A stretch of 12,529 nucleotides of DNA from Bacteriovoracaceae bacterium. GTDB taxonomy: Bacteria; Bdellovibrionota; Bacteriovoracia; Bacteriovoracales; Bacteriovoracaceae. Every line of letters starts with the position of its first letter. Position 1 is the first letter of the stretch. The notes below the pieces were generated by a model. That model had not been told where the DNA came from. It saw only the letters and a list, made by a program, of their open reading frames with translations, and ran no database searches. The stretch covers positions 1 through 12,529 of the forward strand of contig JAKLJM010000034.1 in the NCBI GenBank assembly GCA_023151145.1, written 5' to 3'. Below are positions 7,086 to 12,529 of this stretch, in pieces. Both the position numbers and the translations under genes were made by a program.

Positions 7086-7103
7086 TATAGCTTTCAAGCT
7101 ATA
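7086..7103. promoter_or_regulatory. 8-bp inverted repeat just upstream of the DHp-like gene
   Basis: TATAGCTT-TC-AAGCTATA is a perfect inverted repeat with a 2-base centre. It ends ten bases before the ATG at 7114. It covers the area where a ribosome site would be expected, and no clear Shine-Dalgarno is present. It could be a repressor operator or an RNA hairpin that limits translation; no binding protein is implied by the sequence. Confidence 0.4.
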
Positions 7104-7113
7104 TTGGTCACCT

Positions 7114-7368
7114 ATGGAAGATAGAGATTGGTCTAAAATAACTGTAGAAGAAATGGCTTTAGATGAGAGAAAGTTTCTCCATGAGCTTTCTAATTTTCTA
7201 GTTGTGGCTCACGGGATGTCTACATTTGTTCAACAATCTTTATCGGAAAATCCAGATTCAAATCCATCAGATGTCGAGAAGATGAATAAAGTAATGGACT
7301 CTATCAACAAAATTAACCGTCTAGTTAGAAATCGTCGTACAGTCCTTCACTCAATATCAGTTAAATAA
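7114..7368 (+). CDS. Stand-alone DHp-like (histidine kinase phospho-acceptor) small protein
   Basis: An 84-residue soluble protein. Residues 18-28 read ERKFLHELSNF, close to the H-box of sensor kinases (H-E-L-x-N/T-P-L), with candidate phospho-acceptor His23 (nt 7180-7182). The predicted layout is helix 1 (about 14-45), a polar turn (ENPDSNPS), then helix 2 (about 53-80, VEKMNKVMDSINKINRLVRN). This is the antiparallel hairpin that dimerises into a four-helix DHp bundle. There is no N-box, G-box or other ATPase part, and the frame closes cleanly, so this is not a broken kinase end. It could be a phosphotransfer intermediate, a decoy or dimerisation partner of a full kinase, or a Spo0B-like protein. 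The usual Pro after Asn is Phe here. Its stop codon abuts the stop of the convergent next gene. The family call is from motif and helix pattern only. Confidence 0.6.
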   Translation: MEDRDWSKITVEEMALDERKFLHELSNFLVVAHGMSTFVQQSLSENPDSNPSDVEKMNKVMDSINKINRLVRNRRTVLHSISVK

Positions 7369-7782
7369 TTATTTGACGTGAACGTTTACCAGATCTCCAA
7401 TCATGAGTGCGTTTACTTCTAAGACTGGAGTTTCTTCTAATTCTTCCATCTTGTTTAAAACGCCAATTGAAGTCGTTTCTTCGGAGTGAAGAATTTTTAA
7501 TTCACCAACTTTGATTTTGTGGTTGAATCTTTTCTTGCCACCGTAGGGATCAAGAACAGAAACAATTCTAAAAACATCCAAGACACTATCTTTTCTAATG
7601 CCCTGATTTTTTCCCATATCAACGTAAAAGTTTTTTCTGATTGTTTCATTTGGTGTTCCCATCGGAATATCTTGCGCGATGGAATAAATAACATAGTCTT
7701 TTGCAAAAGCCATGCTGGCCGTAAAGGCAAAGAGAACAGCAATTATTAAAGGAGTATCAATAAACTTAAAGAGCTTTTTCAT
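7369..7782 (-). CDS. Exported small protein with FlgT C-terminal-like domain
   Basis: A 137-residue protein with a Sec signal peptide (hydrophobic core PLIIAVLFAFTASM, cleavage likely after AFA at residue 27), so periplasmic or envelope-attached. The mature part has FYVDMGKNQGIRKDSVLDVFRI (about 52-73), HKIKVGELKILHSEETTSIGVL (88-109) and ALMIGDLVNV (125-134). This V-D-x-G-x-N-x-G-(I/V)...V-x-D-V-(F/Y)-R...G-E-(I/L)...S-(I/V)...GD-x-V pattern resembles the FlgT C-terminal domain (Na-driven flagellar H-ring assembly) and related small envelope domains. The N-terminal FlgT domains are absent, so a flagellar role is unproven. Start: AGAGG seven bases before ATG. The upstream region holds a palindrome and a TCCGATAA element. 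Confidence 0.65.
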   Translation of the reverse strand: MKKLFKFIDTPLIIAVLFAFTASMAFAKDYVIYSIAQDIPMGTPNETIRKNFYVDMGKNQGIRKDSVLDVFRIVSVLDPYGGKKRFNHKIKVGELKILHSEETTSIGVLNKMEELEETPVLEVNALMIGDLVNVHVK

Positions 7783-7804
7783 GCAGGAGACCTCTCGTTG
7801 AATC

Positions 7805-7824
7805 TTGCAATATTAATATTTGCA
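7805..7824. promoter_or_regulatory. Near-perfect palindrome upstream of the FlgT-C-like gene
   Basis: The 12-bp perfect palindrome AATATTAATATT is flanked by TTGC and TGCA arms with one extra base, giving about 19 bp of dyad symmetry. It lies 23 bases before the gene start, in the 5' untranslated or promoter zone. It may be an operator, or AT-rich symmetry by chance. Confidence 0.35.
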
Positions 7825-7843
7825 GGAGCAAGACTCGTTTCCT

Positions 7844-7851
7844 TTATCGGA
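7844..7851 (-). promoter_or_regulatory. Possible sigma-28 -10 element
   Basis: Minus-strand TCCGATAA matches the FliA -10 consensus GCCGATAA at 7 of 8 positions, 62 bases before the FlgT-C-like gene. No good -35 (TAAAGTTT-like) stands 11 bases upstream, so this is weak. The element also lies inside a small inverted repeat TTTCC-GATAAA-GGAAA. Confidence 0.2.
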
Positions 7852-7879
7852 AATCATTTTGGAGAGTGAAGAATCTAAA

Positions 7880-7917
7880 AGAAAGAGAGAGATAAGCGGA
7901 AAGATTTTCCCGCTTAT
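7880..7917 (-). terminator. Terminator of the solute-binding protein gene, overlapping its stop codon
   Basis: Inverted repeat ATAAGCGG / CCGCTTAT (7892-7899 and 7910-7917) with a 10-base loop. On the minus strand it is followed by a pyrimidine-rich tail with interrupted T runs. The stop codon TAA (7914-7916) lies inside the stem. On the plus strand the stem is followed by TTTT, so weak bidirectional activity is possible. Confidence 0.6.
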
Positions 7918-9638
7918 TTTACTCGGATATATTTTAAGTAATTGAAAACGATATCAGATGGGCGATAGTTCTTAACGTAGTCGTGGTAAAGAATAAAATT
8001 ACGAGAATAGTACTGCATGATCCAAGGGACATCTTCATTGATCAGCAGTTGTGCCTTAATCATCAGATTCATTCTTTCTTCACCGTCACTTAGTTTACTT
8101 AGTTTGGAATAAATTTCATCAAATTCTGCATTGGAATAGAAAGAGGCATTAGGTCCTGGAGCATGATTTTGAGAATGTAAAAGCTGAAAAATATTTTCAG
8201 CATCAGGATAGTCGAGGGTCCAACCATCTTGAAAAAATTGTAAATGCCCAGTTCGAGATTTTTCTAAATATTCGTTGAAATTATTTTTTACGATCTTTAA
8301 CTTGATTCCTACTTTTGCCAATTGGTCTTTGAAATATTCGGCTTGAGAGTTACTGAGCTTTGACTCTGCACGTGTATCATAAACAATTTCTGGCAGATTT
8401 TTACCGCCAGGGTATCCAGCTTTTTCTAAAAACTGTTTAGACAGTTCTAAGTCATATTTATAAGAAAGTTCTTGAGAGGGAGAGTAACCAAATACACCTG
8501 GAGTTAAAATGGAATTGGCTTTTTGTCCGGTGTTATTGGTAAAACGTCGAACATATTCTTCCATGTCGATAGCGTGAGCTATGGCTTTTCGAAGATTTGA
8601 GTTTTTTCCGAGGGTCGGATCTTTCATATTAAAAGCGAGCCACCAAAAAGTAAGAGTTGGCATCGTTTGAATATGTACACCCATTTTCTTCATTTTATCA
8701 TTAAGATTTCCATTCTCATCGAAGATCTCGGCATGTAGGTCTTGCGGAATAACGAGAACATCAATTTCTTTATTTAGAAATTTTTGCCAACGTTCTTTAT
8801 TATCTTTTACAACATAAATATTCACTGTTTCTAGAAAGGGAAGTTTTTCTCCAGCGTCTTTTAAGAGACCAATGGAATTAGCATAGCGATCACCTTCGCC
8901 TGGATAAAATGATTCGTGATAATTTTTAAATTTTTGTAATTGAACTTCTGATTTGGGATCAATTTTAGAAATATAAAATGGACCAGTACCAATGGTTTTA
9001 AAGGTAAGATCATTGTTATAAAATTCGACAGCTTCCATGGGAATTGGGCTGACAAAACTCATCGCTAACTTGTAAATAAACTGCGGAGACGGACGAAGTA
9101 ATTCGATGACGAGTGTAAATTCATCGCGGGCATAAATTCCTTTAATGGGAGTTGTTTGCAATTTTTTAAAATCATTGCCAACAACTTTAGAGAATTCTGC
9201 TATTCCGTCCACTAGATCTTCAACTAACCATGATCCCGTAGAATTCAGGGGAGCAAACATGAGTCTTTTTATAGAGGTGATGAAGTCTTCTGCTTTAACG
9301 TGACGTATTTTTCCTTTAAAGGCGGGATCGTCATGGTAGCGGATATTTTTTTTAATTTTGATGATGTAACGTTTTCCATTATCTTCAATTTTTGGCATTT
9401 CTTCTGCTAAAAGTGGCTTTAACTCATAAGGACGATTGAGATAATGGTATTCATACAATTGCTCATAGACTTGGTACATGATCGTTCCAGAGACGTTGTC
9501 GTATGAATTAGCGGGGTCTAGGGTAGAGATTTCACTAGTGATATTCATGGAAAAAGTTTTAGAAGTTTTCTCTGATTCTGGTTTTGAACAACTCCAAACA
9601 AAGAAGAGCGAAAGAAAAACAACTAAAACTTTTTTCAT
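7914..9638 (-). CDS. Periplasmic peptide/oligopeptide-binding lipoprotein (SBP family 5, OppA/DppA type)
   Basis: A 574-residue ABC-type extracellular solute-binding protein. The signal KVLVVFLSLFFVWSC has lipobox VWSC, giving lipidated Cys17. The mature protein shows family-5 hallmarks: SEISTLDPANSYDNVSGTIMYQVYEQLYEY near the N-terminus, PLLAEEMPKIEDNGKRYIIKIKKNIRYHDD, KAEDFITSIKRL, TIGTGPFYISK, LRKAIAHAIDMEEYVRRF, and the C-terminal WTLDYPDAENIFQLLHSQN...NAEFDEIYSKL. It would capture peptides or a similar solute for an ABC importer. No permease or ATPase gene is in the window, so it is an orphan here. It starts 10 bp after the alaS stop, with AGGA in that gap, and is therefore likely co-transcribed with alaS. 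It ends in its own hairpin terminator. Substrate cannot be read. Confidence 0.93.
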   Translation of the reverse strand: MKKVLVVFLSLFFVWSCSKPESEKTSKTFSMNITSEISTLDPANSYDNVSGTIMYQVYEQLYEYHYLNRPYELKPLLAEEMPKIEDNGKRYIIKIKKNIRYHDDPAFKGKIRHVKAEDFITSIKRLMFAPLNSTGSWLVEDLVDGIAEFSKVVGNDFKKLQTTPIKGIYARDEFTLVIELLRPSPQFIYKLAMSFVSPIPMEAVEFYNNDLTFKTIGTGPFYISKIDPKSEVQLQKFKNYHESFYPGEGDRYANSIGLLKDAGEKLPFLETVNIYVVKDNKERWQKFLNKEIDVLVIPQDLHAEIFDENGNLNDKMKKMGVHIQTMPTLTFWWLAFNMKDPTLGKNSNLRKAIAHAIDMEEYVRRFTNNTGQKANSILTPGVFGYSPSQELSYKYDLELSKQFLEKAGYPGGKNLPEIVYDTRAESKLSNSQAEYFKDQLAKVGIKLKIVKNNFNEYLEKSRTGHLQFFQDGWTLDYPDAENIFQLLHSQNHAPGPNASFYSNAEFDEIYSKLSKLSDGEERMNLMIKAQLLINEDVPWIMQYYSRNFILYHDYVKNYRPSDIVFNYLKYIRVK

Positions 9639-9648
9639 AGTTATCCTG

Positions 9649-12255
9649 TTATAATGATCTGATAATTTGTTCTTTTACAGTAGCTAAAAATGGAACAAGT
9701 TGAGCTTTGTCGCCTGATCCTTGAGCCATGTCTGGCTTGCCACCACCTCGACCATTGATTATACCAAAGTTATTTTTTAATATTTCGCCGCAGTTAACTT
9801 TAGATGATTTTGGAGCTTTTAAGAGTACTGATACTTTGTCGCCATCAATAGATGTTAAACAAAGTACAGCTGTCTGAAATTTACTAGAAAATAAATCAGA
9901 AAGTTTTCTAAGATCTGCACCATTGTTGGCTTCGGCAAAACAAACATCTACACCATTATGTTTTTCAAAGTTTTTGAAGAGATCTTGAGATTCAATGTTT
10001 TGAATTTTATCTTTAAGAGATTCAATTTCTTTCATTTTTTCTTTGATATCACGATATAGATTTTCAACTTTAGTAATAGCTTTTTCTTCTTTATCTTGAA
10101 CCAGCGATTCAATTTTTTTAAGAATATGTGAGCGATCAGTTAAATAGTTTAATGCCGTTTCAGATGTCGTTGCTTCTATTCTTCGAACACCTGTTGCTAG
10201 CGACGTTTCAGTAAGAATGGTAAAAAGACCAATGTCTCCTGTGTTATGAACGTGGGTTCCACCACAAAGCTCTGTTGAAAAATTCCCCATCGTTAACACT
10301 CGAACTGTATCACCATATTTTTCACCAAAAAGCGCCATAGCACCTTTTTTCATAGCAGCGTCCATACTCATTACATTAGCATCAACTGCGCTGGCCTTTC
10401 TAATCTCGTCGTTCACGAGGTTTTCGACTTGCTGAATTTCTTCTTTAGTCATTGCTTGTAAATGAGTAAAGTCGAAACGCAATTTCTCACTGGTCACAAT
10501 TGATCCAGCTTGTTTTACGTGAGAACCTAATACTTTTATTAAAGCAGCTTGTAACAAGTGAGTGGCTGAGTGATTGCGCATAGTAAGTTGACGAGTTTTT
10601 TTATCGACTTCAAGTGTGTATGACTTACCAACTTCAAGTGCATCAGCATCTTTTGATAAGTGAACATGTAAACCATCAACAGGTTTTTGAGTGTCATCAA
10701 TATGTGCAATGATATTGTTCTGTAGTTTAATAGCGCCGATATCACCAACCTGACCACCGCCTTCACCGTAGAACGGAGTGGTATCGAAAATTAATCCTAA
10801 TTGATCACCCATTTTTTCAATATGAAGTAGTTTTGCTTCGACACTTAGTTTTTCGTAACCAACAAAGTTAGTGACACCATGTTTTTGTTTTACTTCATGA
10901 AAAACTTTGTCAGACATATCAAGAGCACCTTTCCAAGATTTTCTTGATTGTTCTTTTTGTTCTTCCATAGCTTTTTCAAAGCCTGCATGGTCTAAGTTAA
11001 TGTTGTGATCGCGAAGATAAATTTCCGTTAAATCAGCTGGAAATCCATAGGTGTCGTAAAGTTTAAATGCAACAGCACCAGGAAGAACACCCTTCACTAC
11101 ATCTTTTGCAATAGCTTCATTCAAATATTTAAGACCATTATCTAAGGTTTCACGGAACTTTCTTTCTTCAAGTTCAAGAAGTTTTTCTGCTAAATTAGCA
11201 TTGGAAGCATTTTGCGGATACTCAAGACCTAAAGATTCAAAAACTGCTGGAATCAATTTATAAAAAGATATTTCTTTTACGCCTAATTCGTTTAGATATT
11301 TAATTGCACGACGAATAATTCTTCTTAATACATAACCGCGTCCTTCATTGGAAGGAATAACACCATCTGTGATGAGCATTGTTGATGAACGAATGTGATC
11401 GGCCACAACTCTGAAAGCTGCTTGTGTTTTAGGATCAGAATATTTTTTCCCAGATAATTTTTCAATTTGATCCATGATAGGTTTAAAGATATCTGAGTTG
11501 TAATTATTATAACAACCTTGAAGTGCAGCAGCGACTCTTTCTAGTCCTGCACCTGTATCAATTGAAGGTTTAGGGAGTGTTAGTTTTCCTTCAGGTGTTT
11601 TTTCAAATTGCATGAAAACTAAGTTCCAGATTTCAACATAACGAAGCTCATCTTCAAGAAGATCATTAGGATTTTGGCGTACAAGATTTTTATCTGTATA
11701 TTCTTCGCCGTGGTCGAAAAAGATTTCAGAACAAGGGCCGCATGGACCGTATTCGCCCATCTCCCAAAAGTTATCTTTGTCACCTTTGTCAAAAATTTTA
11801 TCGTCAGTTAATCCCGCAACTTTTTTCCAAATTTCACGAGCCTCTTTATCAGAGTAGTGAACTGTTACGTATAACTTTTCTTTTGGGATTTTTAATTCTT
11901 CGGTTAAAAATTCCCAAGCAAAACGAATGGCGTCTTCTTTAAAATAATCACCGAATGAAAAATTTCCTAACATTTCGAAAAATGTATGGTGACGAGCTGT
12001 GTGGCCTACGTTTTCTAGATCATTATGTTTTCCACCGGCGCGTACGCATTTTTGAATGGTCACGGCTCTTTTATTTTGAGCGATGGCTTTTCCGGTAAAA
12101 TAATCTTTAAACTGGTTCATCCCAGCGTTACAAAAGAGTAGTGTTTTATCGTTATGAGGAATCAGTGAGCTTGAGCTTATTTTTTCGTGACCTTTTCTTG
12201 CAAAGTAGTCAGCGAATTTTTTTCTAATTTCAGAACCAGTAAGTTTTTGCGCCAT
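9649..12255 (-). CDS. alaS: Alanine-tRNA ligase
   Basis: Complete 868-residue class II aminoacyl-tRNA synthetase charging tRNA-Ala and clearing mischarged Ser/Gly (E. coli protein 876). The N-terminal catalytic domain starts LTGSEIRKKFADYFARKGHE with FCNAGMNQFKDYFTG, RAVTIQKCVRAGGKHNDLENVG, HHTFFEMLGNFSFGDYF, GPCGPCSEIFFDHG and SIDTGAGLERV. The editing domain has its metal-site residues: HSATH (562-566) and CGGTH (664-668). A coiled coil (about 705-760) leads to the C-Ala domain with NGRGGGKP (834-841). The start ATG is followed by AQKLTGSEIR, and a weak GGGAAA lies eight bases before it. Gene order recX-alaS (right edge) resembles the recA-recX-alaS order of proteobacteria. The solute-binding lipoprotein follows 10 bp downstream. 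Confidence 0.98.
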   Translation of the reverse strand: MAQKLTGSEIRKKFADYFARKGHEKISSSSLIPHNDKTLLFCNAGMNQFKDYFTGKAIAQNKRAVTIQKCVRAGGKHNDLENVGHTARHHTFFEMLGNFSFGDYFKEDAIRFAWEFLTEELKIPKEKLYVTVHYSDKEAREIWKKVAGLTDDKIFDKGDKDNFWEMGEYGPCGPCSEIFFDHGEEYTDKNLVRQNPNDLLEDELRYVEIWNLVFMQFEKTPEGKLTLPKPSIDTGAGLERVAAALQGCYNNYNSDIFKPIMDQIEKLSGKKYSDPKTQAAFRVVADHIRSSTMLITDGVIPSNEGRGYVLRRIIRRAIKYLNELGVKEISFYKLIPAVFESLGLEYPQNASNANLAEKLLELEERKFRETLDNGLKYLNEAIAKDVVKGVLPGAVAFKLYDTYGFPADLTEIYLRDHNINLDHAGFEKAMEEQKEQSRKSWKGALDMSDKVFHEVKQKHGVTNFVGYEKLSVEAKLLHIEKMGDQLGLIFDTTPFYGEGGGQVGDIGAIKLQNNIIAHIDDTQKPVDGLHVHLSKDADALEVGKSYTLEVDKKTRQLTMRNHSATHLLQAALIKVLGSHVKQAGSIVTSEKLRFDFTHLQAMTKEEIQQVENLVNDEIRKASAVDANVMSMDAAMKKGAMALFGEKYGDTVRVLTMGNFSTELCGGTHVHNTGDIGLFTILTETSLATGVRRIEATTSETALNYLTDRSHILKKIESLVQDKEEKAITKVENLYRDIKEKMKEIESLKDKIQNIESQDLFKNFEKHNGVDVCFAEANNGADLRKLSDLFSSKFQTAVLCLTSIDGDKVSVLLKAPKSSKVNCGEILKNNFGIINGRGGGKPDMAQGSGDKAQLVPFLATVKEQIIRSL

Positions 12256-12357
12256 ACAAATTTCCCATCGATGTTTATTAAGATGAATAATAAAAAGTAT
12301 GGTCTATTTTACTCATTGTTGTGAAAAATGACGAGGAGATAGTGGGGGAGGCAGAGT

Positions 12358-12529
12358 TTACTCTTCGAAGATTTCGATTTCTTGGGCGTGATTTTTAAAG
12401 CTTTGTTTAATCATTTGAAAGGCTAGGCTGGGAGGATGTCCCTTACTAACGACAAAGCGCAATATTTTTTGAAAAACCTTCTTTTTGTCTTCGAATTCAG
12501 TGGGAATTTTTTGAGGTTTTTTCTTAGAT
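12358..12529 (-). CDS. recX: Probable RecX, C-terminal fragment (5' end outside window)
   Basis: An open minus-strand frame enters from the right edge and stops at TAA 12358-12360. The 57 visible residues start SKKKPQKIPTEFEDKKK and continue VFQKILRFVVSKGHPPSLAF, QMIKQSFKNH, ending in an acidic tail AQEIEIFEE. The core (basic, F-x-x-x-LRF-V-x-x-KG-H/F, then a helix) resembles the last three-helix repeat of RecX, the RecA-modulating protein (typical FLLRRGFS...I...AL). The position just upstream of alaS supports this, since recA-recX-alaS is a common order. Resemblance is modest and only the tail is visible, so the name is tentative. It stops 102 bp before alaS with no visible terminator, so co-transcription is possible. 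Confidence 0.45.
   Translation of the reverse strand, partial: SKKKPQKIPTEFEDKKKVFQKILRFVVSKGHPPSLAFQMIKQSFKNHAQEIEIFEE

Noticed and set aside
7497..7749. Two alternative frames within the FlgT-C-like gene
   Set aside because: The annotated frame has a proper signal peptide, ribosome site and domain pattern; the others do not.
10539..11942. Extra frames within alaS (minus 10539-10766, plus 11742-11942) and a similar one at 8861-9055 in the binding-protein gene
   Set aside because: All are out of frame with, or antisense to, highly conserved coding sequence.
1..12529. CRISPR arrays, insertion sequences, tRNA or rRNA genes, defence or biosynthetic clusters
   Set aside because: No regularly spaced repeats, transposase-like proteins, cloverleaf sequences or cluster genes were seen when reading both strands.

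Overview
The window reads as ordinary chromosomal DNA from an AT-rich, flagellated or chemotactic Gram-negative bacterium. It carries outer-membrane and lipoprotein genes, a chemoreceptor remnant, and alaS next to a probable recX. The style of several proteins (short stand-alone signalling protein, FlgT-C-like envelope protein, lipoprotein propeller) suggests the Bdellovibrionota, in the Bacteriovorax/Peredibacter/Halobacteriovorax range. That placement is an impression from family resemblance and base composition; no database was searched.

Left part (1-4540). A Lon protease gene enters from the left edge and ends at 2070. It meets, tail to tail, a small secreted beta-barrel protein gene on the minus strand (2079-2681). 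Just upstream of that gene is a 26-codon open fragment that may be the tail of a lost gene. A plus-strand lipoprotein gene with an NHL-like beta-propeller follows (2839-3756). Next is a decayed methyl-accepting chemotaxis protein gene on the minus strand (3803-4400). It has a membrane-anchored N-terminus and a signalling-tip fragment in another frame, and lacks the middle and the C-terminus. A sigma-28-like promoter still sits in front of it.

Middle part (4490-7370). rpoZ (RNA polymerase omega) is a self-contained unit with a good sigma-70 promoter and a strong intrinsic terminator. Upstream of it is a long-chain acyl-CoA synthetase gene. Divergent from that are two small plus-strand genes: an unrecognised 72-residue protein started by TTG behind a perfect Shine-Dalgarno, and an 84-residue protein that looks like only the phospho-acceptor helical hairpin (DHp) of a histidine kinase, with no ATPase domain. 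The second is the most interesting intact gene here.

Right part (7369-12529). On the minus strand, in transcription order from the right edge, are a probable recX tail, alaS, an orphan family-5 solute-binding lipoprotein 10 bp behind alaS, and a small exported FlgT-C-like protein. The last gene has a palindrome and possible sigma-28 -10 element in its upstream region. It abuts the DHp-only gene with no spare base.

Most of the content is housekeeping. I found no mobile element, CRISPR array, tRNA/rRNA gene or defence system, and no convincing new multi-gene system. No gene-free stretch exceeds 300 bases.
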